Assembly: GCF_000739935.1 (NCBI RefSeq)
Contig: NZ_BBJU01000016.1
Location: 62,001-126,000, forward strand
Length of the DNA: 64,000 nt
From: Agrobacterium rubi TR3 = NBRC 13261
GTDB lineage: Bacteria > Pseudomonadota > Alphaproteobacteria > Rhizobiales > Rhizobiaceae
Reading direction: 5' to 3'
The first letter of the stretch is position 1. The number at the start of each line of letters is the position of its first letter. Below the pieces are notes generated by a model. That model had not been told where the DNA came from. It made no database searches and was given only the letters and a program-made list of their open reading frames with translations. The position numbers and the translations under genes were made by a program. This document shows positions 19,701 to 32,083 of this stretch, piece by piece.

Positions 19701-21695
19701 ATGGCTGAGGAGCAACCGCCCGCCCAAAAACGCGTGGGCTTGACCGAGGGTGTCAATAAACCGGTTTTCATATGGTCTGTCGCGCTGACACTGGCCTTCG
19801 TTATTGCTGGCGTGGTCGTTCCGGAAGGGTCCGCAGCATTCTTCAGTTCGGTACAATCCTGGATCGTTACCGAGCTTGGCTGGATCTATCTCCTATCCGT
19901 CGCCGTCTTTCTCATCTTCATGCTGTATCTGGGTTTTTCCAGCCACGGCAAAATCAAGCTGGGGCCCAATCATTCAGAGCCGGACTATAGTTACGGCGCA
20001 TGGTTCTCCATGCTGTTTGCCGCTGGCATGGGCATCGGGCTGGTCTTTTTCGGCGTAGCGGAGCCGGTCAAGCATTTCACCGCACCACCAACCGGTGATC
20101 CCGCCACCATAGAAGCCGCCCGCACGGCCATGGAAATCAGCTATTTCCATTGGGGTCTGCACGCCTGGGCCGTTTATGCCGTCATTGGCCTGTCGCTCGC
20201 TTATTTCTCGTTCCGTCACGGTCTGCCGTTGACTATGCGTTCGGCGCTTTATCCGCTGATTGGTGATCGCATCTACGGGCCGATCGGCAATGCCGTCGAT
20301 ATCTTTGCCGTCATCGGCACGCTCTTCGGTGTCGCCACGTCCCTTGGCCTCGGCGTGCTCCAAGTCAATGCTGGCTTCAACCATGTTCTCGGCTGGCCGA
20401 TCAGCTTCTGGATACAGCTGCCGTTGATCGTCGTCATCACCGGTATGGCAACCGTCTCCGTCGCGACCGGTCTCGACAAGGGCATCAAGTTTCTATCGAA
20501 TCTGAACATGCTGATGGCTGTTGCCCTGATGCTGTTCGTCTTCGTCATGGGTCCAACGACATTCCTTCTGCGAGCCTTCGTGCAGAACCTCGGTGCCTAT
20601 CTCGACCAGTTCGTTCTGCGCACCTTCTACATGTATGCCTATGCGCCCGATAAGGGACCGAGCGAGTGGCTGGGTGACTGGACGTTGTTCTATTGGGGCT
20701 GGTGGATCGCATGGTCGCCTTTCGTCGGCATGTTCATCGCCCGCATTTCGCGCGGTCGCACCATCCGCGAATTCATCGCAGGTGTTCTGCTCGTTCCAGC
20801 CGGTTTCAGCTTCGCCTGGATGACGGTCTTTGGCGACACGGCCCTGTCCATGCACCTGACGGGCGCGACGACAGCCGTATCTGAAGCGGTCGCCAACGAT
20901 GTCACTCTCGCTCTCTTCGTGTTCCTGGAGCAGTTTCCATTCGGCGTTTACGTCTCGTGGTTTGCCATGGCGCTGATCGTGTTCTTCTTCGTCACAGGTG
21001 CGGACTCCTCAGCGCTTGTCATCGATACGCTGACATCGGGCGGACGCGAGGATGGACCCACCGCGCGTCGCGTATTCTGGGCAATCGTCTCTGGTGTCAT
21101 CGGTGCCATCCTGCTCTCGACCGGTGGACTGGATGCCCTGCAAACCGCCTCCATTGCCGGTGCCCTGCCCTTCACTTTCGTCATGCTGTTGATGTGCTGG
21201 GGCCTTTGGAAGGGACTGCAAAAAGAAGGCCTGCGCCAGAATGCCTTGGTGCAGAGTCTGCGGCCACGCCAATCGGCAAGCTGGCAGCGACAGTTGCAGG
21301 GCATTCTCAACCACCCCGGCAAGGCCGAAACCGAGCGCTTCCTGCAGGAAACCGCAACACCTGCATTGGAAGCCGTGGCGCTTGAGCTTGAGAAGCGCTC
21401 CCTCACGTCGCAGTTGGACAACAATGATGACAGGCTGAAGCTGACCGTTACGCCGGGAGAAGCGGAGGAGTTCATCTACGGCATCCGCATGCGCCGTTAT
21501 GAGACGCCTGGGTATAGCTTCTTCGAAAGCCAATCCAGCCGCAAGAAAGCCGAGTATTATTACCGGGCAGAAGTCTTCCTGTCGGATGGCGGGCAGGATT
21601 ACGACGTGATGGGCTTTACGAAAGAAGAGCTCATTCAGGACGTGCTCCTGCAATATGACAGGCACTTCCAATATCTTCACGCTATCAGAACGTAA
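19701..21695 (+). CDS. BCCT-family choline/glycine betaine transporter, BetT/BetS-like
   Basis: Inner-membrane osmolyte symporter, 664 aa. The twelve-helix BCCT core includes the signature FYWGWWIAWSPFVGMFIAR and the glycine-rich helix MLFAAGMGIGLVFFGVAEP. A long hydrophilic C-terminal domain (about 510-664) is present, like BetT and BetS, where it takes part in osmotic sensing. GAGGGG lies eight bases before the ATG at 19701; the upstream ATG at 19653 has none. Substrate (choline, betaine or related) cannot be assigned. A bidirectional terminator follows. Confidence 0.93.
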   Translation: MAEEQPPAQKRVGLTEGVNKPVFIWSVALTLAFVIAGVVVPEGSAAFFSSVQSWIVTELGWIYLLSVAVFLIFMLYLGFSSHGKIKLGPNHSEPDYSYGAWFSMLFAAGMGIGLVFFGVAEPVKHFTAPPTGDPATIEAARTAMEISYFHWGLHAWAVYAVIGLSLAYFSFRHGLPLTMRSALYPLIGDRIYGPIGNAVDIFAVIGTLFGVATSLGLGVLQVNAGFNHVLGWPISFWIQLPLIVVITGMATVSVATGLDKGIKFLSNLNMLMAVALMLFVFVMGPTTFLLRAFVQNLGAYLDQFVLRTFYMYAYAPDKGPSEWLGDWTLFYWGWWIAWSPFVGMFIARISRGRTIREFIAGVLLVPAGFSFAWMTVFGDTALSMHLTGATTAVSEAVANDVTLALFVFLEQFPFGVYVSWFAMALIVFFFVTGADSSALVIDTLTSGGREDGPTARRVFWAIVSGVIGAILLSTGGLDALQTASIAGALPFTFVMLLMCWGLWKGLQKEGLRQNALVQSLRPRQSASWQRQLQGILNHPGKAETERFLQETATPALEAVALELEKRSLTSQLDNNDDRLKLTVTPGEAEEFIYGIRMRRYETPGYSFFESQSSRKKAEYYYRAEVFLSDGGQDYDVMGFTKEELIQDVLLQYDRHFQYLHAIRT

Positions 21696-21719
21696 TACGG
21701 CGCGCAAAAAGCACGCATA

Positions 21720-21756
21720 AAAAAGGCCGCAGTCCGTGGAGACTGCGGCCTTTTTG
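21720..21756. terminator. Bidirectional rho-independent terminator between betT-like and lpd genes
   Basis: A perfect 10-bp stem (GGCCGCAGTC, 21725-21734, with GACTGCGGCC, 21741-21750) around CGTGGA has A-run on the left and T-run on the right. It therefore ends transcription from both the convergent transporter gene and lpd. Confidence 0.9.
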
Positions 21757-21769
21757 TTGGCTTGAAAGC

Positions 21770-23176
21770 TTACATGTGTATCGGCTTGAAGAAGGTGGCG
21801 AGTGCCGCTTCCTTCACCGCTTCCGACATGGTCGGGTGTGCATGGCAGGTACGACCCAGATCTTCCGACGAGCCGCCGAATTCCATCAGCACGGAAACTT
21901 CCTGGATCAACTCGCCAGCGCCGAAGCCGAGGATGTGACCGCCGAGAACCTTGTCGGTTTCCTTGTCAGCCAGAATTTTCACGAAACCGTCCGTGACCTG
22001 CATGGCGCGGGCGCGACCATTGGCCGTGAAGGGGAATTTGCCAACCTTGTAGGCGATGCCCGCAGCCTTCAGTTCCTCTTCCGTCTTGCCGACAGAAGCG
22101 ACTTCCGGCTGAGTGTAGACGACGCCAGGGATGACATCATAATTCACATGGCCGTGCTGACCGGCAAGAATTTCCGCTAGCGCAACGCCTTCGTCCTCAG
22201 CCTTATGTGCCAGCATCGGGCCCTTGACCACGTCGCCGATGGCGTAAATCCCTTCGACATTGGTCTTGTAGTGACCGTCGATCTCGACGCGGCCACGGCT
22301 ATCCAGCACAACGCCAGCTTCCGCCAGACCGAGACCCTCAGTGAAAGGCTTACGACCGGTGGAAATCAGCACGACACTGGCGTCGAGCGTTTCAGCCGCA
22401 CCGCCCTTGACCGGCTCGAACGTAACCTTGGCGCCATCACCAGCCTTTCCGACGGCGGTGACCTTGGCGCCCAGCTTGAAATCAATGCCCTGCTTGGCAA
22501 ACAGACGCTGCGCTTGCTTGGAAAGCTCGCCGTCCATGCCAGCGAGAATATTGTCGAGATATTCAACGACCGTGACCTTGGCGCCCAAACGCGCCCAAAC
22601 CGAGCCGAGCTCGAGGCCGATGACACCGCCACCAACGACGATCATCTTTTCTGGAACCTTCGTCAGCGCAATGCCGCCCGTGGAGGAGACAATGACCTGC
22701 TCATCGATATCGACCTGCACGCCCGGAATACCCGCGATATCGGAACCGGTCGCAATGACGATGTTCTTGGCTTCGATTTCCTGAACCTCACCCGCATCGT
22801 TGGTGACGGACACCTTGCCGGCAGACACGATCTTGCCGAGACCCTGGAAGGTGTCGACCTTGTTTTTCTTGAAGAGGAAGGAAACGCCATCGACATTGGC
22901 CTTCACGACACCGTCCTTATGCGCCATCATCTTGTCGAGGTTGAGCGTCGGCGCAGCAACTTCAATACCAAGGCTATCGACGCCATGGGCCACATGCGCG
23001 AAAACTTCCGATGCGTGCAGCAGCGCCTTGGATGGAATGCAGCCGACGTTGAGGCAGGTACCGCCATAGGTCGCCCGCTTCTCGACAACGGCGACCTTCA
23101 AGCCAAGCTGTGCCGCCTTGATCGCGCAAACATATCCGCCAGGGCCTGTGCCGATTACAACTACATCATATGCCAT
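21770..23176 (-). CDS. lpdA: Dihydrolipoyl dehydrogenase (E3 of 2-oxoglutarate dehydrogenase)
   Basis: FAD enzyme that reoxidises dihydrolipoamide on E2, 468 aa. N-terminal FAD motif VIGTGPGGYVCAIKAAQLG, redox pair in GGTCLNVGCIPSK, NAD motif VGGGVIGLELGSVWARLG and the C-terminal active-site base region TCHAHPTMSEA are all present. It ends the mdh-suc cluster, separated from sucB by a MAPEG and a LysE gene, so it is most likely the E3 of the 2-oxoglutarate dehydrogenase complex. Confidence 0.97.
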   Translation of the reverse strand: MAYDVVVIGTGPGGYVCAIKAAQLGLKVAVVEKRATYGGTCLNVGCIPSKALLHASEVFAHVAHGVDSLGIEVAAPTLNLDKMMAHKDGVVKANVDGVSFLFKKNKVDTFQGLGKIVSAGKVSVTNDAGEVQEIEAKNIVIATGSDIAGIPGVQVDIDEQVIVSSTGGIALTKVPEKMIVVGGGVIGLELGSVWARLGAKVTVVEYLDNILAGMDGELSKQAQRLFAKQGIDFKLGAKVTAVGKAGDGAKVTFEPVKGGAAETLDASVVLISTGRKPFTEGLGLAEAGVVLDSRGRVEIDGHYKTNVEGIYAIGDVVKGPMLAHKAEDEGVALAEILAGQHGHVNYDVIPGVVYTQPEVASVGKTEEELKAAGIAYKVGKFPFTANGRARAMQVTDGFVKILADKETDKVLGGHILGFGAGELIQEVSVLMEFGGSSEDLGRTCHAHPTMSEAVKEAALATFFKPIHM

Positions 23177-23241
23177 GTGTTCGTTCCTGATAGATTGGGG
23201 GCAGCAACGTGAGCCGCCCTACTTTCGTTTGACCTGAAAAA

Positions 23242-23883
23242 TCAGGCCGACTTTTCCGTTGCCAGTTTGATACCGAGCGCGATGAACACGACGCCGCTGG
23301 TCCGGTCGATCCATTGGCTGGCGCGGGCAAAGGCTGCGCGCATGCGCGGCGTCGTCATGAACATGCTGACACCGACGAACCAGAGGATGAGGCAGCTTGC
23401 CATGACGAAGCCGTAGCCGAATTTGATCGGAACTGGCGTGTGCGCATGCACCACCGTCGAGAAGATCGACAAGAAGAAAAAGACCGGCTTCGGGTTGAGC
23501 GCATTGGCAGCAAAACCGAGCGTGAAGGCTTTTAAACCTGACTGGCTTTTCTGCTGCACGACATCAACGCCATCGGCCTCTGGCATCTCCATCTTGCCAG
23601 CCCGCAAAGCCTTGATGCCGATATAGATCAGATAGGCAACGCCGAGCCATTTGACGATGTTGAAGAGATAGATGGATTGCGAGATGATCAGCCCGAGCCC
23701 TAGGATCGTGTAGGTCACATGGAACATCAAAGACGTTCCGACTCCAAAGCTCGTGATGATGGCTTGGCGGCGTCCGTGCAAAAGAGCCTGCCGCATCACC
23801 ATCGCCAAATCGGCACCCGGTGAAATGATCCCGAAAAAGAAGATTGCCATCAAGGATGCAAGTTCGATCAGATATTGGTGCAT
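23242..23883 (-). CDS. LysE/RhtB-family amino-acid exporter
   Basis: Inner-membrane exporter of 213 aa with about six membrane segments. The family N-terminal motif around GIISPGADLAMVMRQAL and the mid-protein FTLGFAANALNPKPVFFFLS are characteristic. The ATG at 23883 has GGAGG seven bases upstream, so the 47 extra residues of the longer frame are rejected. It begins 11 bases after the MAPEG gene and the two are almost certainly cotranscribed, inserted between sucB and lpd. The exported compound is unknown. Confidence 0.9.
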   Translation of the reverse strand: MHQYLIELASLMAIFFFGIISPGADLAMVMRQALLHGRRQAIITSFGVGTSLMFHVTYTILGLGLIISQSIYLFNIVKWLGVAYLIYIGIKALRAGKMEMPEADGVDVVQQKSQSGLKAFTLGFAANALNPKPVFFFLSIFSTVVHAHTPVPIKFGYGFVMASCLILWFVGVSMFMTTPRMRAAFARASQWIDRTSGVVFIALGIKLATEKSA

Positions 23884-23894
23884 CAATCTGCCTC

Positions 23895-24308
23895 CTAGAA
23901 CAGCAAGACGAAGAGCATGAGCAAGAGCCCGATCATGGAGCCGACCCAGACCAGCGACCGGATATAGGGGATGCCTGCCAGATAGAGCGGAATGTAGACG
24001 ATGCGGCAGACAATCCAAATCCATGCGCCAATTAACGCAAGGCCAACCGGGTCACCCGCCATGATGACGCCAAACGCCAAGGCGATAAAGGCGACATAGG
24101 TTTCGAGAAAATTCGAGGCTGCACGCTCAGCGCGGCCAGCGAGTTTGCCTTGCACTTTTTTGCCATCGTCACGCGGACCGGCATTCCAGCTGCTACCAAG
24201 CTCTTTCGTTGCGATCATGGCCTGCAGCGCGATATGCACCATAAGAATGAGCACACTGACCCCTATGAGGGGCAGAAACGGTGATGCGGCGAGGAAAGTG
24301 GGTTGCAC
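23895..24308 (-). CDS. MAPEG-family membrane protein
   Basis: A 137-aa protein with four predicted membrane helices and the MAPEG-type core (GRAERAASNFLETYVAFIAL). The human relatives are eicosanoid and glutathione enzymes; bacterial members are mostly uncharacterised. GTG at 24308 is chosen because AGGAG lies seven bases upstream; the first TTG at 24314 is too close to it. It precedes the LysE gene by 11 bases. Confidence 0.82.
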   Translation of the reverse strand: MQPTFLAASPFLPLIGVSVLILMVHIALQAMIATKELGSSWNAGPRDDGKKVQGKLAGRAERAASNFLETYVAFIALAFGVIMAGDPVGLALIGAWIWIVCRIVYIPLYLAGIPYIRSLVWVGSMIGLLLMLFVLLF

Positions 24309-24330
24309 AAGCAAGCTCCTGAGACAATTT

Positions 24331-24358
24331 CAGCGGGATTTCACTTGAAACCCCGCTG
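24331..24358 (-). terminator. Hairpin after sucB, possible attenuator
   Basis: CAGCGGGGTTTCA and TGAAATCCCGCTG (minus strand) form a near-perfect 13-bp inverted repeat with one G-U pair and a minimal loop. Only AAATTG follows, so termination is likely partial. It would let sucB be made at a higher level than the MAPEG-lysE-lpd genes downstream. Confidence 0.45.
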
Positions 24359-24377
24359 ACTGAAAAAGCAAGTTCGA

Positions 24378-25619
24378 TCAGAGATCGAGAACCAGACGCT
24401 CGGGATCCTCAAGGCTTTCCTTGACGCGCACGAGGAAGGTCACGGCTTCCTTGCCGTCAACGATACGGTGATCGTAGGACAGCGCTAGATACATCATCGG
24501 ACGGATGACAACCTGGCCGCCGATAGCGACCGGACGCTCCTGAATCTTATGCATGCCGAGAATACCGGACTGCGGTGCGTTGAGGATCGGCGAAGACATC
24601 AGCGAGCCGTAGACGCCACCATTGGTGATAGTAAAGGTGCCGCCCTGCATGTCGGCCATGCCGAGCGAACCATCGCGGGCTGCCTTGGCAAGACGACCGA
24701 GTTCCTTTTCAACGCCTGCAATCGAGCGCTGGTCGGCATCGCGGATGACCGGAACCACAAGGCCCTTGTCCGTGCCGACAGCCATGCCGACGTGACAATA
24801 GTTCTTGTAGATGATGTCGGTGCCGTCGATCTCAGCGTTGACGGCTGGCAGTTCCTTCAGGGCGTGTGTCACGGCCTTGGTGAAGAAACCCATGAAGCCG
24901 AGCTTGACGCCATGCTTCTTCTCGAACACGTCCTTGTAGCGATTGCGTAGTTCCATGACCGCCGTCATGTCCACTTCGTTGTAAGTGGTGAGCATCGCGG
25001 CTGTGTTCTGTGCGTCCTTCAGGCGACGTGCGATCGTCTGGCGCAGGCGCGTCATCTTCACGCGCTCTTCGCGAACAGCATCGCTTTCCGAAGAAACCGG
25101 GCGAGGTGCAGCAACGGCAGCCGGGACTGCGGCTGGTGCAGACGTACCCTTAGCAACAGCGGCCAGAACGTCGCCCTTCAAGACCTGTCCGCGCTTGCCG
25201 GAACCATCGACCTGATCGGCAGAAAGGTTGTTTTCGGACAAAAGCTTGCCAGCAGCCGGTGCAGGCGGCATGGAGCTTGGCGCAGCAGACGAAACGGCAG
25301 CAGCTGGTGCGGCGGCAGCAGCCGCTGACTCAGGTGCCTTTGCAGGCGCAGCAGCCGGTGCGGATGGAGCAGCGCCCGCTGCACCTTCTGCGATCTGGCC
25401 AAGCAGAGCGTCAAGGCCAACCGTCTCGCCATTCTGGGCAACGATCTCGGTCAGCACGCCGGAGGCGGGTGCCGGAACTTCAACGGTTACCTTGTCGGTT
25501 TCCAGCTCTACCAGCGGCTCGTCGGCCTTGACGGTATCGCCAACCTTTTTGAACCATGTTCCGACAGTTGCTTCGCTGACGGATTCGCCGAGGGTTGGTA
25601 CGCGGATTTCAGTGGCCAT
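24378..25619 (-). CDS. sucB: Dihydrolipoyllysine succinyltransferase (E2 of 2-oxoglutarate dehydrogenase)
   Basis: Core of the 2-oxoglutarate dehydrogenase complex, 413 aa. The lipoyl domain (about 1-77) has the lipoylated lysine in [14 protein letters not shown]. An Ala/Pro-rich linker (about 80-120) leads to the E3-binding domain ([19 protein letters not shown]) and the catalytic domain ending with [19 protein letters not shown]. It follows sucA by 56 bases. Confidence 0.97.
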   Translation of the reverse strand: MATEIRVPTLGESVSEATVGTWFKKVGDTVKADEPLVELETDKVTVEVPAPASGVLTEIVAQNGETVGLDALLGQIAEGAAGAAPSAPAAAPAKAPESAAAAAAPAAAVSSAAPSSMPPAPAAGKLLSENNLSADQVDGSGKRGQVLKGDVLAAVAKGTSAPAAVPAAVAAPRPVSSESDAVREERVKMTRLRQTIARRLKDAQNTAAMLTTYNEVDMTAVMELRNRYKDVFEKKHGVKLGFMGFFTKAVTHALKELPAVNAEIDGTDIIYKNYCHVGMAVGTDKGLVVPVIRDADQRSIAGVEKELGRLAKAARDGSLGMADMQGGTFTITNGGVYGSLMSSPILNAPQSGILGMHKIQERPVAIGGQVVIRPMMYLALSYDHRIVDGKEAVTFLVRVKESLEDPERLVLDL

Positions 25620-25675
25620 GATCTAGTTCCGTTTCATCAAATATCGGTTTTGAGAGGGTGCGTGTGGGAGAGTTT

Positions 25676-28672
25676 TCACTCTCCCAGCGCGTCTTCCAGG
25701 AATGCCGCGAGCTGCGCGAGGTGCTTGGACATCAGGCCTGTTGCAGGCGATGCAGCTGCCGGGCGACCCGTGTAACGGACCTTCTGGTACTTGGCATCGA
25801 TATGGGCCAGAACCCATTCCAGATAAGGGTCGATGAACGACCACGCACCCATGTTCTTCGGCTCTTCCTGGCACCAGACCATCTCTGCGTTGCGGAAGCG
25901 GGACAGCTCGTTGATGAGCGCCTTGGCCGGGAACGGATAGAGTTGCTCGATGCGCAGCAGGTAGACGTCGTCAATGCCGCGCTTTTCGCGCTCTTCGAGC
26001 AGATCGTAGTAGACCTTACCCGTGCAAAGCACGACGCGACGGATCTTCGAATCCTTCTGCAGCTTGATCGGACCGTCCTTGATGACCTCCGCATCGTCCC
26101 ACAGAAGACGGTGGAAGGAGGACTCGCCACCCAGTTCCGTCAGCGAAGACGTCGCCCGCTTGTGGCGCAGAAGGGACTTCGGCGTCATCAGGATCAGCGG
26201 CTTGCGGAAGTCGCGCTTCACCTGACGGCGCAGGATGTGGAAATAGTTAGCCGGCGTCGTAACGTTGGCGACCTGCATGTTGTCTTCGGCGCACATCTGC
26301 AACCAGCGTTCCAGACGAGCGGACGAGTGTTCCGGGCCCTGACCTTCATAACCATGCGGCAGAAGGCAGACGAGACCGGACATGCGCAGCCACTTGCGCT
26401 CACCAGACGAGATGAACTGGTCGAACACGACCTGCGCACCATTGGCGAAGTCACCGAACTGGGCTTCCCAAAGCGTCAACGCATTCGGGCGAGCAAGCGA
26501 GTAACCGTATTCGAAGCCGAGAACGGCTTCTTCCGAGAGCATCGAGTTGATGACTTCGTAGCGTGCCTGCGTCGGCGCAAGGTTTGCCAGCGGAATGTAG
26601 CGCTCTTCCGTCTCTTGATCATAAAGAACCGAGTGGCGCTGCGAGAACGTGCCGCGTTCGCAATCCTGACCGGAGAGACGGATCTTGTGACCGTCAACGA
26701 CCAGCGAGCCAAACGCCATGGCTTCCGCCATCGCCCAATCCAGACCTTCGCCGGTCTCGATCATCTGCGCACGGTTTTCCATGAAGCGCTGGATGGTCTT
26801 GTGCGCCTTGAAGCCTTCCGGGATGGTCGACAGCTTGCGGCCGATTTCCTTAAGCTGCTTCATCGGTGCGCCGGTCTTGCCACGGCGCTGCTCATCGGCA
26901 TTGTCGGCGGCACGAAGACCGGACCACTGACCGTCCAGCCAGTCGGCCTTGTTCGGCTTGTAGCTCTGGCCAGCTTCGAATTCCTGCTCGAGATGCGCGC
27001 GCCAATCGGCCTTCATCTTCTCAAACTCGCCTTCGGTCAGAAGACCCTCGGCAATCAAACGCTCGGCATAGATGTTCGCAACGGTCTTGTGGGCACGAAT
27101 GACCTTGTACATCTTAGGCTGCGTGAACGACGGCTCGTCGCCTTCATTGTGGCCGAAGCGGCGGTAGCAGAACATGTCGATGACGACAGGCTTGTGGAAC
27201 TTCATGCGGTATTCGGTGGCGACCTTGGCCGCATAAACAACAGCTTCCGGATCGTCACCGTTGACGTGGAAGATCGGCGCTTCGATCATCTTGGCAACGT
27301 CAGATGGATACGGCGACGAGCGCGAAAAGCCCGGGTTCGTCGTAAAGCCGATCTGGTTGTTGATGATGACGTGCATGGTGCCGGCAACGCGGTGGCCGCG
27401 CAGGCCAGACAGGCCGAGAATTTCAGCAACGACACCCTGACCTGCAAAGGCAGCATCGCCATGCAGAAGCAGCGGCAGAACCTTGGCACGCTCCGACAGC
27501 GGAATGGTATCGCCATCCCATGCCTTGGCGAGCTGGTCCTGCTTGGCGCGGGCCTTGCCCATGACAACAGGGTTGACGATCTCAAGGTGAGATGGGTTGG
27601 CCGTCAGCGACAAGTGAACTTTGTTGCCATCGAATTCGCGGTCCGACGATGCACCCAGATGGTACTTCACGTCGCCGGAACCTTCGACATCGTCAGGCTT
27701 GAACGAACCGCCCTTGAACTCGTGGAACACAGCGCGGTGCGGCTTGCCCATGACGTTGGTGAGAACATTGAGGCGACCACGGTGGGCCATGCCGAGAACG
27801 ACCTCTTCCAGGCCTTCCTGACCACCGCGCTTGATGATCTGTTCCAGCGCAGGAATGAGCGACTCGCTGCCATCCAGACCGAAACGCTTGGTGCCCTTGA
27901 AACGAACGTCCAGGAACTGCTCGTAGCCTTCGCCTTCGATCAGCTTGGACAGGATCGCCTTCTTGCCTTCGGCGGTGAAAGCAACGCCCTTGTCCTGCCC
28001 TTCGATACGCTCCTGAATCCAGCCCTTTTCTTCCGGGCTCGACATATGCATGAACTCGACACCGAGCGTCGAGCAATAGGTGCGCTCCAGAATCTCGATC
28101 ATTTCGCGTACGGTCGCGTATTCGAGGCCGAGCACGTTATCGATGAAAATCTTGCGGTCGTAATCGCTTTCCTCAAAGCCATAGGACTTCGGCGACAACT
28201 CGTCATAATCCTCGACGGCGCTGGCGATGCCGAGCGGATCGAGCTTGGCGTGCAAGTGGCCGCGCATGCGGTAAGCACGGATCATCATGATGGCGCGAAC
28301 GCTATCGCGTGTCGCACGAAGAACCTCGGCTTCGCTGACGGTCTTGCCGGTTTCAGCGCCCTTGGCTTCCGCCTTGGCCTGAACCTTCTTTTCGATGGCC
28401 TTTTCGACGGTGGCCCAGTTGCCATCCAGTGCCGAAATCAGGTCGCCATTGGCCGCAATCGGCCAGTTCGAGCGCTTCCAGGAAGCACCCTTCGCCGCAG
28501 CCTTCACGTCTTCGGGATTGTCGGAAAGCCCCTTGAAGAAGCTCTGCCATTCTGGCGATACGGAGGATGGATCCTCCTCATACCGGGCATAGAGCTGCTC
28601 GATATAGGCTGCATTCGCGCCGTCCAGAAACGACGTGATCGAAAACTGCTCGTTGGCTTCTTGCCTTGCCAT
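25676..28672 (-). CDS. sucA: 2-oxoglutarate dehydrogenase E1 component
   Basis: Thiamine-diphosphate enzyme that decarboxylates 2-oxoglutarate, 998 aa. The N-terminus begins MARQEANEQFSITSFLDGAN with the conserved YEEDPSSVSPEWQSFF, and the body has GMAHRGRLNVL, the cofactor-binding GDAAFAGQGVV, and the C-terminal transketolase half (VLGFEYGYSLARP). ATG 28672 matches family length; the frame extending to 28759 adds 29 residues with no homologous look. An antisense open frame of similar size is coincidental. Confidence 0.97.
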   Translation of the reverse strand: MARQEANEQFSITSFLDGANAAYIEQLYARYEEDPSSVSPEWQSFFKGLSDNPEDVKAAAKGASWKRSNWPIAANGDLISALDGNWATVEKAIEKKVQAKAEAKGAETGKTVSEAEVLRATRDSVRAIMMIRAYRMRGHLHAKLDPLGIASAVEDYDELSPKSYGFEESDYDRKIFIDNVLGLEYATVREMIEILERTYCSTLGVEFMHMSSPEEKGWIQERIEGQDKGVAFTAEGKKAILSKLIEGEGYEQFLDVRFKGTKRFGLDGSESLIPALEQIIKRGGQEGLEEVVLGMAHRGRLNVLTNVMGKPHRAVFHEFKGGSFKPDDVEGSGDVKYHLGASSDREFDGNKVHLSLTANPSHLEIVNPVVMGKARAKQDQLAKAWDGDTIPLSERAKVLPLLLHGDAAFAGQGVVAEILGLSGLRGHRVAGTMHVIINNQIGFTTNPGFSRSSPYPSDVAKMIEAPIFHVNGDDPEAVVYAAKVATEYRMKFHKPVVIDMFCYRRFGHNEGDEPSFTQPKMYKVIRAHKTVANIYAERLIAEGLLTEGEFEKMKADWRAHLEQEFEAGQSYKPNKADWLDGQWSGLRAADNADEQRRGKTGAPMKQLKEIGRKLSTIPEGFKAHKTIQRFMENRAQMIETGEGLDWAMAEAMAFGSLVVDGHKIRLSGQDCERGTFSQRHSVLYDQETEERYIPLANLAPTQARYEVINSMLSEEAVLGFEYGYSLARPNALTLWEAQFGDFANGAQVVFDQFISSGERKWLRMSGLVCLLPHGYEGQGPEHSSARLERWLQMCAEDNMQVANVTTPANYFHILRRQVKRDFRKPLILMTPKSLLRHKRATSSLTELGGESSFHRLLWDDAEVIKDGPIKLQKDSKIRRVVLCTGKVYYDLLEEREKRGIDDVYLLRIEQLYPFPAKALINELSRFRNAEMVWCQEEPKNMGAWSFIDPYLEWVLAHIDAKYQKVRYTGRPAAASPATGLMSKHLAQLAAFLEDALGE

Positions 28673-28745
28673 GGTGCTTTCGCGGACGTATTCGCCCGCC
28701 TCCTCAATCCCGTTGATGACCGTTGCCGGTCTGCCGCTTAGTCTC

Positions 28746-28761
28746 CGATGCAAAAGCATCG
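28746..28761 (-). other. Short hairpin between sucD and sucA
   Basis: CGATGC and GCATCG pair around a four-base loop inside the 159-base gap between sucD and sucA. It may be an mRNA processing point; there is no T-run, so it is not a terminator. Nothing else stands out in the gap. Confidence 0.3.
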
Positions 28762-28831
28762 ACTATTCCTCTTGCGGCTTCGGGCAGGCCGCCGTTTCCG
28801 ACCCCTGCCCGCTGCCAGATATATGTCTGTC

Positions 28832-29734
28832 TCAGCCCTTGAGGACTTCGACCAGCGTCTTGCCAAGGCGTGCAGGCGAAGGCGATACCTTGATACCAGC
28901 CGCTTCCATGGCCGAAATCTTGGATTCCGCATCACCCTTACCGCCGGAAACGACAGCACCGGCGTGACCCATGGTGCGGCCCTTAGGCGCCGTACGACCG
29001 GCGATGAAGCCAGCCATTGGCTTCTTACGGCCCTTCTTGGCTTCATCGATCAGGAACTGTGCTGCTTCTTCTTCCGCTGCACCGCCGATTTCGCCGATCA
29101 TGATGATCGACTGTGTCGCTTCGTCAGCCAGGAACATTTCCAGGATGTCGATGAACTCGGTACCCTTGACCGGGTCGCCACCGATGCCGACAGCCGTCGT
29201 CTGGCCAAGGCCTTCGTTGGATGTCTGGAACACGGCTTCATATGTAAGTGTGCCTGAGCGCGACACAATACCGACGGAACCCTTGCGGAAGATCGAACCC
29301 GGCATGATGCCGATCTTGCATTCTTCCGGCGTCATGATGCCTGGGCAGTTGGGCCCCAGCAGACGCGAGTTGGAACGGTCCAGCCGTGCCTTGACGCGAA
29401 CCATGTCCATGACAGGAATGCCTTCGGTAATGCAGGTGATGAACGGAATTTCCGCATCGATGGCTTCGATGATGGCATCGGCAGCGCCTGCTGGCGGAAC
29501 ATAGATGACAGACGCATCAGCGCCCGTCTTTTCCTTGGCTTCCGCAACGGTCGCATAGATCGGCAGGCTTTCGCCCTTGGAGCCAGTCCATGTTTCGCCA
29601 CCCTTCTTCGGGTGAATACCGCCGACCATCTGCGTGCCGTAATAAGCAAGCGCCTGTTCGGTGTGGAACGTGCCGGTCTTGCCGGTCAGACCCTGAACGA
29701 GGATCTTGGTGTCTTTATTTACAAGAATAGACAT
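28832..29734 (-). CDS. sucD: Succinate-CoA ligase alpha subunit
   Basis: Forms succinyl-CoA synthetase with SucC, 300 aa. The CoA-binding Rossmann part ([12 protein letters not shown]) and the phospho-histidine loop [12 protein letters not shown] near residue 247 are present. GAGGGACTGG lies upstream of the ATG, and the gene starts 17 bases after sucC. Confidence 0.97.
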   Translation of the reverse strand: MSILVNKDTKILVQGLTGKTGTFHTEQALAYYGTQMVGGIHPKKGGETWTGSKGESLPIYATVAEAKEKTGADASVIYVPPAGAADAIIEAIDAEIPFITCITEGIPVMDMVRVKARLDRSNSRLLGPNCPGIMTPEECKIGIMPGSIFRKGSVGIVSRSGTLTYEAVFQTSNEGLGQTTAVGIGGDPVKGTEFIDILEMFLADEATQSIIMIGEIGGAAEEEAAQFLIDEAKKGRKKPMAGFIAGRTAPKGRTMGHAGAVVSGGKGDAESKISAMEAAGIKVSPSPARLGKTLVEVLKG

Positions 29735-29751
29735 TATTTCCAGTCCCTCAA

Positions 29752-30945
<1,194 letters not shown>

Positions 30946-30975
30946 GGATTAATCCCTGTTTGTGCCGAAAGGCAA

Positions 30976-32010
<1,035 letters not shown>

Positions 32011-32083
32011 TTAGCTTTATTGTAGATAAATGGCAACAGATAGTTTTGATGTCAGTATTTTCAATCGTTTAGATCATAAAATA

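Noticed and set aside
25658-28741. Plus-strand open frame of 1027 codons opposite sucA
   Set aside because: It mirrors the sucA frame almost exactly; high third-position GC in sucA removes stop codons from the opposite strand. Composition (Arg/His/Leu-rich) is not protein-like and no ribosome-binding site is seen.
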